DNA from: Gammaproteobacteria bacterium
GTDB lineage: Bacteria > Pseudomonadota > Gammaproteobacteria > Pseudomonadales > Pseudohongiellaceae
NCBI GenBank assembly: GCA_030832825.1
Contig: JAURIJ010000019.1
Location: 1 to 48,126 of the forward strand
Direction of reading: 5' to 3'
Length of the DNA stretch: 48,126 nt
Positions within the stretch are counted from its first letter, which is position 1. Each line of letters opens with the position of its first letter. The translations under genes were made by a program, and so were the position numbers. This document shows, one piece after another, positions 36,301 through 44,232 of this stretch. Below the pieces are notes generated by a model, which was not told the origin of the DNA, searched no databases, and saw only the letters and a program-made list of their open reading frames with translations.

Positions 36301-37907
36301 CACTCGACTCCCAGCTGGTGCAGGTATTCGTCGTAGTTGCCGACGAAATTGTTGAAGCCGTCGGGGCTGAGTTCGAGGATGCGGGTGGCCAGCGAGGAGA
36401 CGAACTCGCGGTCATGGCTCACGAAGATCAGGGTGCCGGGGTAGTTCTCCAGCGCGAGGTTCAGGGCCTCGATGGATTCCATGTCCAGGTGGTTGGTGGG
36501 TTCGTCCATCACCAGCACATTGGGCTTCTGCAGCATCATCTTGCCGAACAGCATGCGGCCTTTCTCGCCTCCTGAGATCACCTTGACCTTCTTGTTGCTG
36601 TCGTCCTTGGAGAACAGCATCTTGCCCAGAATGCCACGGATCACCTGTTCGTCGTCGCCCGGGCGTGCCCACTGGCTCATCCATTCGAACAGCGTCACGT
36701 CGTCGGCGAACTCATGATTGTGATCCTGGGCGTAGTAACCCAGCGCGGCGTTCTCGGCCCACTTCACCTGGCCGCCCAGCACTTCGTCGCCCTGCTTGCC
36801 GAAATGACCTGTGATGGCCTGCAGCAGCGTGGTCTTGCCGATGCCGTTGGGGCCGATGATGGCGAGGCGCTCTCCGGCTTCCACCATCAGGCTGAGATTC
36901 TTCAGCAGCACATGATCGCCATAGGCCAGTGTCAGCTTGTTCAGCTCCAGTGCCAGACGATGCAGTTTCTTGTCCTGCTCGAAACGGATGAAGGGGCTGA
37001 TGCGGCTGGAGGGTTTCATCTCCTCCAGCTTGATCTTCTCGATCTGCCGCGCGCGCGAGGTGGCCTGCTTGGCCTTGGACGCGTTGGCGGAGAAGCGGCT
37101 CACGAAGGACTGCAGCTCGGCGATCTGCGTTTTCTTCTTGGCGTTGTCGGCCTGGATGCGCTCGCGGGCCTGGGTCGACGCGATCATGAAATCATCGTAA
37201 TTGCCCGGGTAAAGCCGCAGCTCGCCGTAGTCGACATCCACCATGTGGGTGCACACGCTGTTCAGGAAGTGGCGGTCGTGGGAGATGATGATCATCGTGC
37301 ACTCGCGCTGATTGAGCACGCCTTCGAGCCAGCGAATCGCGTTGATGTCGAGGTTGTTGGTGGGCTCGTCCAGCAGCATGATGTCCGGGTCGGCGAACAG
37401 GGCCTGCGCCAGCAGCACGCGCAGTTTCCAGCCCGGGGCGATGGCGCTCATCGGGCCGTAGTGCTGTTCCAGTGGAATGCCCAGTCCAAGCAGCAGCTCG
37501 CTGGCGCTGGACTCGGCGGAATAGCCGTCCAGTTCCGCGAACTCGATCTCCAGCTCCGCCACGCGCATGCCGTCGTCCTCGGACATTTCCGGCATATTGT
37601 AGATGCGGTCCTTCTCCTGCTTGATCTGCCAGAGCTTGTCGTGGCCCATGATCACCGTGTCGATGGCGGAGAACTCTTCGTAGGCGAACTGGTTCTGCCG
37701 CAGGATGCCCACACGCTCGTCGACATCGACGCTGACATTGCCGGAGGTGGGCTGCAGTTCACCGCTCAGGATCTTCATGAAGGTGGACTTGCCGGAGCCA
37801 TTGGCGCCGATCAGGCCGTAGCGATTGCCGTTGCCGAAACGCAGCGACACATTTTCAAACAATGGTTTGGCACCAAACTGAATGGTGATGTTCGAGGCAG
37901 TGATCAA
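36300..37907 (-). CDS. ybiT: ABC-F ATPase YbiT
   Basis: An ABC-F protein of 535 residues acting on ribosomes. Walker A of domain 1 is GANGSGKST (34-42), with LDEPTNNLD later; domain 2 has [18 protein letters not shown] and DEPTNHLD. The sequence [23 protein letters not shown] is YbiT-like. A TTG start at 37907 gives [12 protein letters not shown] and the E. coli length; the in-frame ATGs further up overlap or precede the TATAAT at 37972-37977 and would not be transcribed. A GGA motif lies just before the TTG. Start choice is inference. Confidence 0.92.
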   Translation of the reverse strand: MITASNITIQFGAKPLFENVSLRFGNGNRYGLIGANGSGKSTFMKILSGELQPTSGNVSVDVDERVGILRQNQFAYEEFSAIDTVIMGHDKLWQIKQEKDRIYNMPEMSEDDGMRVAELEIEFAELDGYSAESSASELLLGLGIPLEQHYGPMSAIAPGWKLRVLLAQALFADPDIMLLDEPTNNLDINAIRWLEGVLNQRECTMIIISHDRHFLNSVCTHMVDVDYGELRLYPGNYDDFMIASTQARERIQADNAKKKTQIAELQSFVSRFSANASKAKQATSRARQIEKIKLEEMKPSSRISPFIRFEQDKKLHRLALELNKLTLAYGDHVLLKNLSLMVEAGERLAIIGPNGIGKTTLLQAITGHFGKQGDEVLGGQVKWAENAALGYYAQDHNHEFADDVTLFEWMSQWARPGDDEQVIRGILGKMLFSKDDSNKKVKVISGGEKGRMLFGKMMLQKPNVLVMDEPTNHLDMESIEALNLALENYPGTLIFVSHDREFVSSLATRILELSPDGFNNFVGNYDEYLHQLGVE

Positions 37908-37971
37908 GATGGTATCCGTTGGACGAAGTGCCCGTGACGGGCAGAAAGTGAGGACAGCGCGAAAGCCGCGC

Positions 37972-37977
37972 ATTATA
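37972..37977 (-). promoter_or_regulatory. TATAAT -10 box before ybiT
   Basis: On the minus strand there is a perfect TATAAT, with only a weak -35 candidate, TAGTCG, 17 bases upstream (37995-38000). The expected start of transcription is near 37965, so the leader to the TTG start would be about 60 bases. Confidence 0.5.
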
Positions 37978-38096
37978 GAGGACGTGCCCACGAGCGACTA
38001 CTGCTTATTTGCCGGGGCCTTGTTAGACTGCCGACGGCATTTGCATTATCGTGCCGCCGCTTCCGCTGTTCCCCTATCGCAACTTCGGGTGTTCTC

Positions 38097-38492
38097 TTGA
38101 AAATTCTGATTCGCAATCTGGCTCGTGACGTTTCCCGTGAGGAGCTGCAGGCGCTGTTCGAGGCGCATGGTCGCGTGCAGTCCTGCACCATCGTTATGGA
38201 CAGTGTGACAGGTGGCTCCAAGGGCTTCGGCTTCACCAACATGCCGGTGCCGCATGAAGCCAAGGCGGCCATCCGCGCGCTCAACAATCTGGAACTGCGC
38301 GGCAGCCGGCTGCGCGTGAAAAAGGCGGAAGCGCTCGCCAAGGCCACCGCGGAGGATGCCGAGTCGCAAGCGGAGCTGCCGTCGAGCGATGCGCCGAAGA
38401 CCGCCGACGGAGTCGCGGCAGGGGCCCGCCTGAAGAAGGACGGCACACCGCTCGGTCCGCGCAAGGCCCGCGTGTTCCGCAAGAAATCCTGA
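38097..38492 (+). CDS. Small RRM RNA-binding protein
   Basis: A 131-residue protein with one RNA recognition motif at about 1-78. RNP2 is ILIRNL and RNP1 is KGFGFTNM; SREELQALFEAHGRVQSCTI and GSRLRVKKA are the flanking elements. The tail (79-131) is acidic, then basic, ending GPRKARVFRKKS. The start is TTG at 38097, because the RRM begins at once and no ATG is available. Bacterial RRM proteins of this kind often act in cold adaptation or RNA chaperoning; the role here is not shown. It is divergent from ybiT. Confidence 0.88.
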   Translation: MKILIRNLARDVSREELQALFEAHGRVQSCTIVMDSVTGGSKGFGFTNMPVPHEAKAAIRALNNLELRGSRLRVKKAEALAKATAEDAESQAELPSSDAPKTADGVAAGARLKKDGTPLGPRKARVFRKKS

Positions 38493-38507
38493 GGCTCGCG
38501 CCGCGGC

Positions 38508-39176
38508 ATGAACGAGCGCTCTTCGACGCAATCCCCCCATGATGACGAGCGGCTCGTGCCGGTGTTCGAGCGCATGGTGGCCACGCTGCGCGAGCAGGCC
38601 TGGTGCGTGATTCCTGACGCCTTGCCCCATTCCCTGCGCGATGACTTGCACTCCCGGCTGCAGCAGCCTGACGCCTTGCACTTGCGCGCCGCCGGCATCG
38701 GGCGGCAGCAGGACCACACGCTGGCGCCTGGCATCCGCAGTGATGCGATCGCCTGGATCACGGGCAGCACGCCTGCGGAGCAGGCCTGGCTCGCCTGGGC
38801 CGACGCGCTGCGACAATTCTTGAATCGTCATTTGTTCATGGGACTCGACAGCTTCGAGAGCCACTTCGCCCACTATGGGCCGGGCGCGTTCTACGCGCGG
38901 CATCTCGATGCCTTCCGCCGGGCCGGTGTGCCTGCCGCGAGCACGCGCCGCGTGTCCCTTGTCGCCTATTTCAATCCGCACTGGCTGACAGAGGAGGGCG
39001 GCGAGCTGGTGCTGGTCGACCCGCAGAGCGGGCAGGAACACCGCGTGCTGCCCGAGCTGGGCACCGTGGCACTCTTTCTCAGCGACGAGGTGCCCCACGA
39101 AGTGCGTGTCGCCAGGCGCGACCGCTACAGCATCGCCGGCTGGTTCCGGGTGCGCACGGGCAGTGTCGCGCTCTGA
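38508..39176 (+). CDS. 2OG-Fe(II) oxygenase, SM-20/PKHD type
   Basis: A 222-residue dioxygenase using 2-oxoglutarate and ferrous iron. The iron ligands are H132 and D134 in RHLDAF and H197 in VPHEV; R206 in RYSIAGWFR should bind 2-oxoglutarate. The N-terminal LREQAWCVIPDALP and the middle AYFNPHWLTEEGGEL are typical of the prolyl 4-hydroxylase-like SM-20 family. In bacteria such proteins can hydroxylate elongation factor Tu or a ribosomal protein, so a translation target would fit the neighbouring genes (inference). It starts 15 bases after the RRM gene. Confidence 0.88.
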   Translation: MNERSSTQSPHDDERLVPVFERMVATLREQAWCVIPDALPHSLRDDLHSRLQQPDALHLRAAGIGRQQDHTLAPGIRSDAIAWITGSTPAEQAWLAWADALRQFLNRHLFMGLDSFESHFAHYGPGAFYARHLDAFRRAGVPAASTRRVSLVAYFNPHWLTEEGGELVLVDPQSGQEHRVLPELGTVALFLSDEVPHEVRVARRDRYSIAGWFRVRTGSVAL

Positions 39177-39342
39177 GCGGCACGCGACGGACGGTGGCAT
39201 TTCCAGGGTAAGCAGGCGTGGCGCGACTGGCTGCCGCCAGGCCGCGCGTGCTACTTTCAGCGCCGCGTTCAAGCCGCCAGTGGGCGTGCCGGCACGCATT
39301 CTTCATCGCCATCGACAGCTTGCTCCCAGGGAGAGTCACCTC

Positions 39343-39711
39343 ATGATCAGAAAGACAATTCGCAGCACCTGCGCCGCCATTGGCAGCCTGCTGCTGCTGG
39401 TATCCACACTCGTCAGCGCAGATGTGAGCGGCAACTGGAGCTTTGCCGTCGACGTGGCCGGTCAGACCGGCAATGCGACGGTCTCCATGACCCAGAACAG
39501 CGATGGCAGCATCGCCGGCCATTACACCGGTCAGCTGGGAGACACCGATTTCACCGGCACAGCCACGGGCAATGACTTCCAGTTCACGCTCACCGGTGCA
39601 GCCGGCTCCGTGACCTACAAGGGCGCACTGCAGGAAGACGGTACCCTCAAGGGCAGCCTGGATCTCGGCGGCATGGCGGAAGGCACCTTCGTGGGACGCA
39701 AGGCCAACTGA
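39343..39711 (+). CDS. Small exported beta-rich protein
   Basis: A 122-residue protein. The signal peptide spans about 1-25 (ends LVSA, before DVSGNW). The rest consists of repeated short strands: GNWSFAVDVAGQTGNATVSM, GSIAGHYTGQLGD, FTGTATGNDFQF and GTFVGRKAN, a pattern suggesting a small beta-barrel or lipocalin-like fold. No catalytic motif is visible. The family is not named by me. It precedes two other exported proteins but has its own spacer of 166 bases upstream. Confidence 0.75.
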   Translation: MIRKTIRSTCAAIGSLLLLVSTLVSADVSGNWSFAVDVAGQTGNATVSMTQNSDGSIAGHYTGQLGDTDFTGTATGNDFQFTLTGAAGSVTYKGALQEDGTLKGSLDLGGMAEGTFVGRKAN

Positions 39712-39792
39712 GGCCTGCGGGCTATAGCGCTCGGCTTGACACAGTCGAGCGCCAGGTGCTTAGATCGCCGAACAATAACGAGGCGACAACGC

Positions 39793-40701
39793 ATGTCCTA
39801 CCGACTCCCCTACAGGCTGCTGCCGGCAGCGGCACTCGCGTTTTTCTGCGCCGCCTGTACGCCCGCGGACTCTCAGTCTACGTCGGGGCCTGTTGCTTCC
39901 TCGACTGTCAGTGACATTCCCCGCACGCCCTCAGGCAAGCCCGATTTCAACGGCATCTGGCAGGTGCTCAGCACGGCCAACAACAATCTCGAATCCGCGC
40001 CGGCGCGCGCAGCCCTTGCCCTGGTGCCGGGAGATTTCGTGCCTGTGCCGGCGCCGCAGATCGTGGCCATGGGCGCTGCAGGCGCCGTGCCGGCCAGCGT
40101 CAGTGTGGTGGAGGGCGGGGTTATCCCCTACAAGCCCGAGGCCCTCGCCCGGCGTGATGAGAACCAGGCCAACTGGCTGAGCAGTGACCCGGAGATCAAG
40201 TGCTACATGCCGGGGGTGCCCCGCGCCACCTACATGCCGCACCCGTTCCAGATATTCCAGAGTGACGAGGCCATGTTCATCGCCTATTCCTTCGCGGGGG
40301 CGGTGCGCAACATCTATCTGGAAGACCCGGGGCCGCCTCCGCTGGATGCCTGGATGGGTCAGTCTCATGGCTACTGGGATGGCGACACCTTTGTGGTGGA
40401 AGTCACCGGCCTGGATGATCGCACCTGGTTCGATCGCGCCGGCAACTACCACACCTACAAGCTGAAGGTGACCGAGCGCTACACGCTCGAGAGCGCCAAC
40501 GTCATCCAGTACGAAGCCACCATGGAAGACCCGGACATCTTCGAACGACCGTGGACGATCCGCATGCCGATCTATCGTCGACTTGAAGCCGGCTTTGAGC
40601 TGCCGCAATTCAAGTGTGTCGAGTTCGTGGAAGAATTGATGTATGGCAAGTACAGAAAAGGACGCGAGGCCGAGCTGTTCCCGGAGGACAGCAACGGCTG
40701 A
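39793..40701 (+). CDS. Exported protein with GKPDFNGIW motif, unknown function
   Basis: A 302-residue protein with an N-terminal signal; C22 in FCAAC may be a lipid attachment site, though the box is not ideal. Residues 44-57 read RTPSGKPDFNGIWQ, a motif I know from exported proteins that recur beside DUF6152 genes in soil and marine bacteria. The body has YMPHPFQIFQ, GDTFVVEVTGLDDRTWFD and FERPWTIRMP, probably beta strands. No enzyme family is recognised. It lies 35 bases before the DUF6152 gene and is likely co-transcribed with it. Confidence 0.78.
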   Translation: MSYRLPYRLLPAAALAFFCAACTPADSQSTSGPVASSTVSDIPRTPSGKPDFNGIWQVLSTANNNLESAPARAALALVPGDFVPVPAPQIVAMGAAGAVPASVSVVEGGVIPYKPEALARRDENQANWLSSDPEIKCYMPGVPRATYMPHPFQIFQSDEAMFIAYSFAGAVRNIYLEDPGPPPLDAWMGQSHGYWDGDTFVVEVTGLDDRTWFDRAGNYHTYKLKVTERYTLESANVIQYEATMEDPDIFERPWTIRMPIYRRLEAGFELPQFKCVEFVEELMYGKYRKGREAELFPEDSNG

Positions 40702-40736
40702 GTGCAAGCAATCAGACCAAAGCACGAGGTGAACAC

Positions 40737-41183
40737 ATGAAAATCACGACTCTGCTGGCAGCCACTGCAGTTGCCGGCGCCATGCTCGCGGCGGCCGCAC
40801 CGGCTTCCGCCCATCACGCCTTCTCGGCGGAATTCGACGCGAATCTGCCTGTCGCCCTGCGCGGGCCGATCACCCGGGTGGAATGGATCAATCCGCATTC
40901 CTGGATTCATCTGAACCATACCAACGAAGACGGCACCACCCAGGCCTGGATGGTGGAGGGCGGCACGCCCAACACCCTGCTGCGTCGGGGCATTAACCGC
41001 GATTCGCTGCAACTGGGCACCGAGATCGTGGTGACGGGCTATCAGAGCAAGGATCGTCTGTGCGAGCCGGCCTGCCGCGGCAATGGCCGTGACATCACCT
41101 TCCCGGACGGCCGCAAGCTGTTCATGGGTTCCTCCGGCACGGGTGCGCCGAGCGACGGCTCAGATCCGGATGAGCGTCGCTGA
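40737..41183 (+). CDS. DUF6152 exported protein
   Basis: A 148-residue periplasmic protein. The signal peptide ends at APASA (about residue 25). The mature chain starts HHAFSAEFD, followed by GPITRVEWINPHSWIHL, the hallmark of DUF6152, which looks like a small OB-type barrel. Two Cys in CEPACRGNG could form a disulfide. The function of the family is not known to me. Pairing with the preceding GKPDFNGIW protein suggests a joint role. Confidence 0.85.
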   Translation: MKITTLLAATAVAGAMLAAAAPASAHHAFSAEFDANLPVALRGPITRVEWINPHSWIHLNHTNEDGTTQAWMVEGGTPNTLLRRGINRDSLQLGTEIVVTGYQSKDRLCEPACRGNGRDITFPDGRKLFMGSSGTGAPSDGSDPDERR

Positions 41184-41187
41184 GCCA

Positions 41188-41754
41188 CTACTCCAGCACC
41201 GGTTCCGGGATGCGGTCGAAGCTGCCGCCGTCCCGGAACATCACGGTGCCATCGAAGAAGCCCGAGGCTTCCAGCCGCAGGGTCACCACCTCGAAACTGC
41301 GATTCTCCCAGAACCAGCCATGAATGCCGGTGAAAGGCGCGTGATAGACGCCTGAGCGGCGCTCGCCCGTGGCCTGCTCGAAACTGCGCACGTTCTCCTC
41401 GCCAGGCAGGCCCTCTGGATCGGCGTGCATGTCGAACACCAGAGCGCCCGTCGCCTCCCAGCTGTACACCAGTGTGTCGCCGGCATTGAGGTGATATTTG
41501 TATTCCAGCGACTGAAACCCCTCCAGCACGAATTCCGCGCTGTCCCGCGCATGGGGATGCTCACGGTTCTCCAACGGACTTGCGACCGCCGTTCCGAGTT
41601 CCAGCAGACCCAGGGCGCGTCCGGTGCCAAGCGGGTCGATGCCGAACTCGGCCGGCAGCACAGCGACCAGCAGGATGCCACCCGCCACGAGCGCGGTGAT
41701 GCCGGCGGTCAGGGCCAGGGAGCGGGGAGAAGGGCTGTCATCGTGCGGGGTCAT
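41188..41754 (-). CDS. Membrane-anchored protein of unknown function
   Basis: A 188-residue protein with one membrane helix at about 15-33 (LTAGITALVAGGILLVAVLP) and an exposed C-terminal domain. That domain includes LEYKYHLNAGDTLVYSWEAT, LVFDMHADPEG and GIHGWFWENRS, likely a beta sandwich. His residues in DMHADPEG, GVYHAPFTGIHGW could bind a metal, but this is speculation. It is the last gene of a minus-strand set with HupE and a haem lipoprotein, 21 bases after hupE. Confidence 0.7.
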   Translation of the reverse strand: MTPHDDSPSPRSLALTAGITALVAGGILLVAVLPAEFGIDPLGTGRALGLLELGTAVASPLENREHPHARDSAEFVLEGFQSLEYKYHLNAGDTLVYSWEATGALVFDMHADPEGLPGEENVRSFEQATGERRSGVYHAPFTGIHGWFWENRSFEVVTLRLEASGFFDGTVMFRDGGSFDRIPEPVLE

Positions 41755-41775
41755 GATGATCTCCGGTGTGAGAGG

Positions 41776-42480
41776 TCAGAGGGGGCTGCCCAGGAGCCAC
41801 AGGCTCAGCTGCCAGAAGGTGAGCAAAAGGCCGGCGCCCAGCAGCAGTGTGTTGGCCGCCCGGGCCTGGCGCTGAAAACTGTCGCGGCGTCGCCACACGC
41901 TCAGCAGCAGGAAGATGACGGTCAGGGCAAGCATCTGGCCGATCTCCACGCCGACATTGAAGGCCAGCAGATTGGCGAGCAGGCCGTTCGCGCTCATCTC
42001 GAAGTCCTGCAGACGGGTGGCCAGTCCGAGGCCGTGGATCAGCCCGAAGACAAACACGACGGTGTGCGGGGCCGGTGCGCGCAGGCCCGGCCTGTGGAAG
42101 CCGCCCAGGTTCTCGAAGGCCTTGTAGACCACGGAAAAGCCGATGATCGCGTCGATCAGCGCAGCATTCACCGGCAGGTTCAGCAGCACGCCGGCCAGCA
42201 GGGTGAGGCTGTGGCCGAGAGCGAAGAGGGACACGTAGTGCAGCACCTGCAGAGGCCGGGCCAGGTAGAAGAGCACACCGCACAGGAACAACAGATGGTC
42301 GTAGCCTGTGACCATGTGCTTGGCGCCGAGATAGAGGAACGCGGCGATGGCGGGCCCGTCGATGCCTTGCACGAACACGGCGTTGCTGCCCGCGATGGTG
42401 TGGCCCAGGGCGCCGGCGCTCACCAGCAGCAGCGCAAGGCCCCCCAGTCCTGTGCGACGGTGCAGCGCAGCGCTCATCAT
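41776..42480 (-). CDS. HupE/UreJ-like membrane protein
   Basis: A 234-residue protein with about six to seven membrane helices after a signal-like start. The metal-permease pattern HMVTGYDHLLFL is followed by LFALGHSLTLL and FGLIHGLGLA, each with the conserved His. HupE and UreJ members move nickel or cobalt, but the branch found next to genes like these has no proven substrate. The start at ATG 42480 is used; an in-frame GTG at 42486 and a second ATG at 42477 are alternatives. No hydrogenase or urease genes are in the window. Confidence 0.85.
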   Translation of the reverse strand: MMSAALHRRTGLGGLALLLVSAGALGHTIAGSNAVFVQGIDGPAIAAFLYLGAKHMVTGYDHLLFLCGVLFYLARPLQVLHYVSLFALGHSLTLLAGVLLNLPVNAALIDAIIGFSVVYKAFENLGGFHRPGLRAPAPHTVVFVFGLIHGLGLATRLQDFEMSANGLLANLLAFNVGVEIGQMLALTVIFLLLSVWRRRDSFQRQARAANTLLLGAGLLLTFWQLSLWLLGSPL

Positions 42481-42486
42481 CGACAC

Positions 42487-42984
42487 TCAGTTGGCGGCGA
42501 AGCGCGAGATTTCGGGGTTGTAGGTCTGGTGACAGGCGCTGCAGACGCTGTACATCTGGGCCCCCGCCTGGAAGAAGTCTTCCTGGTTGCGCACTGCCGC
42601 TGCCTCCATGGCCATGGCGCCCGCGGCACTCAGGGCGTTGGCGTAGGTGATCCAGGCATCGTTGTCCACCGCCCGGCCCGGCAATGCGAGGGAGTTGCCG
42701 GCCTCGACGATCTGGGCGGCACGCTGACGCACCATGTCCCAGTCGGCGTCAGTGGTGGGGTACAGCTCCTGATAGCCGGTCTCGATGTCATTCACCCAGC
42801 CTGCGGAATCCCACAGCACGTCGGCCGTGGGCTCGAGCACCAGGTTCATGAAGTCGCGCATGCCGAGCGACAGATTGTAGGTGCTGGCGGCAGGGGCGGG
42901 GCTGGAGGCAGCCGGCGCGGGCGCCTTGGAGCAGGCGCAAAGAACGAGGACAAGCAAGGCGAAGAGACTGCGCTGGCCGGACAT
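42487..42984 (-). CDS. Lipoprotein with C-terminal c-type haem motif
   Basis: A 165-residue protein. Its lipid-type signal ends at LCAC (C18), followed by a Pro/Ala/Ser linker. The rest is helical with one CSACH haem-binding motif at residues 148-152, near the C-terminus, the arrangement of cytochrome c'-like four-helix proteins. It should be a membrane-tethered periplasmic cytochrome with a five- or six-coordinate haem. It opens the set with the HupE-like and anchored proteins; a function in redox sensing or electron supply to them is inference. Confidence 0.8.
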   Translation of the reverse strand: MSGQRSLFALLVLVLCACSKAPAPAASSPAPAASTYNLSLGMRDFMNLVLEPTADVLWDSAGWVNDIETGYQELYPTTDADWDMVRQRAAQIVEAGNSLALPGRAVDNDAWITYANALSAAGAMAMEAAAVRNQEDFFQAGAQMYSVCSACHQTYNPEISRFAAN

Positions 42985-43111
42985 GAGAGGGCTCCTTGCA
43001 GGCGCCGGTGTGCGGCGCTGTTGTTGTGTTGACGGGCATTCTAGCCTGTTCTCGGCGCGCCGCGGCAGCGTCTTTTTTCGGCATGTCGCAGCCGGCCGTC
43101 ATTGATCCGGG

Positions 43112-43123
43112 GGTTTGCAAACC
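43112..43123. repeat. 12-bp perfect palindrome at the iron-importer promoter
   Basis: GGTTTGCAAACC is a perfect palindrome covering the -35 box (43115-43120). It touches the Fur-like site and may bind a second regulator. Confidence 0.45.
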
Positions 43124-43143
43124 TAAATGAGATCAATTATCAT
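43115..43143 (+). promoter_or_regulatory. Promoter of the iron importer overlapping a Fur-like box
   Basis: TTGCAA (43115-43120) and TATCAT (43138-43143) are 17 bases apart, matching four and five of six consensus positions. Between them, 43123-43141 matches the 19-base Fur consensus at 12 positions by eye, including the full ATTATC half. Iron-dependent repression of the downstream genes is likely. Confidence 0.65.
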
Positions 43144-43189
43144 CTAGCACGGATTGCAACACACCCGATTCATGCTCAGGAGCTCCGCC

Positions 43190-44203
43190 ATGTTCAAGAA
43201 ACTGTCACTGTCTCTGTCCCTGCTGTTGGCCTGTGGCGTCAGCGCCCAGGCCGATGAGGTCAACATCTACTCCGCACGCGAGGAGAATCTGATCAAGCCG
43301 ATTCTCGACCTCTACGCCGAGCGCACCGGCACCACCATCAATCTGGTCACTGGCGGGGCGGATGAACTGACTCAGCGCCTGGAGCTGGAAGGAGCCAACA
43401 CCCCGGCCGACCTGCTGCTGACCGTGGATGTGGGCCGTCTCTACCGTGCCAAGGAAGCCGGGCTGCTGCAGAGCGTGGAGTCCGAGGTGTTGAGCAGCGT
43501 GATTCCGGCCAAGTACCGGGATTCCGAGGGCGAGTGGTTCGGCATCTCCCTGCGTTCGCGCGTCGTGATCTATGACAAGCAGGCCGTGCAGGCGTCCGAT
43601 CTGTCGACCTACGCCGATCTGGCAGACCCGAAGTGGGCCGGCAAGATCTGCGTGCGCTCGTCATCCAACATCTACAACCAGTCCCTCGTGGCGTCCATGA
43701 TCAGCCACAACGGCGTCGAAACCACCGAGGCTTGGGCTGACGGTTTCGTGGCCAATTTCGGCCGTCCGCCCCAAGGAGGCGACCGTGACCAGATCGCTGC
43801 CGTGGCCGTGGGCCAGTGCCAGCTGGCCATCAGCAACACTTATTACCTCGCCGGCATGCTGCAGTCAGCGGATGCCGACGAGCGCGCGGCGGCTGAGTCC
43901 GTGGCGGTGTTCTTCCCTGACCAGAACGGCAACGGCGCCCACGTCAACGTGAGTGGTGCGGCCGTGACCAAGGCCGCCAAGAACCGCGATGCCGCCGTGA
44001 AGCTGATCGAGTTCCTGGTGAGTGAAGAGGCGCAGGCCTGGTACGCCGAAACCAACAACGAATACCCCGTGCGGGCCGATGTGCCGCCCAGCGAGCTGCT
44101 GCAGTCCTGGGGCAGCTTCAAGGCCGACGACATTGCGCTGGATGAACTCGGCATCCATAATGCCGAGGCCGTTCGCCTGATGGACCGTGCTGGATGGCAG
44201 TAA
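43190..44203 (+). CDS. fbpA: Ferric iron ABC transporter, periplasmic binding protein
   Basis: A 337-residue iron-binding protein of the FbpA/FutA/IdiA family. The signal peptide is about 1-21 (ends SAQA). The mature start DEVNIYSAREENLIKPILDL and the conserved SNTYYLAG, whose paired Tyr bind ferric iron in known members, identify it. RSSSNIYNQSLVASMI and GAHVNVSGAAVTKAAKN are family sequence. The start at 43190 follows AGGAG (43178-43182); an earlier ATG in frame at 43154 has no such site. It sits behind the Fur-like promoter and starts the operon. Confidence 0.95.
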   Translation: MFKKLSLSLSLLLACGVSAQADEVNIYSAREENLIKPILDLYAERTGTTINLVTGGADELTQRLELEGANTPADLLLTVDVGRLYRAKEAGLLQSVESEVLSSVIPAKYRDSEGEWFGISLRSRVVIYDKQAVQASDLSTYADLADPKWAGKICVRSSSNIYNQSLVASMISHNGVETTEAWADGFVANFGRPPQGGDRDQIAAVAVGQCQLAISNTYYLAGMLQSADADERAAAESVAVFFPDQNGNGAHVNVSGAAVTKAAKNRDAAVKLIEFLVSEEAQAWYAETNNEYPVRADVPPSELLQSWGSFKADDIALDELGIHNAEAVRLMDRAGWQ

Positions 44204-44232
44204 GCAGGCCGTCGTCACTGGTTCAGGTATCC

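Noticed and set aside
41425-43032. 535-codon plus-strand frame opposite the HupE operon
   Set aside because: It covers three real minus-strand genes and the spacer between them, with antisense-type composition.
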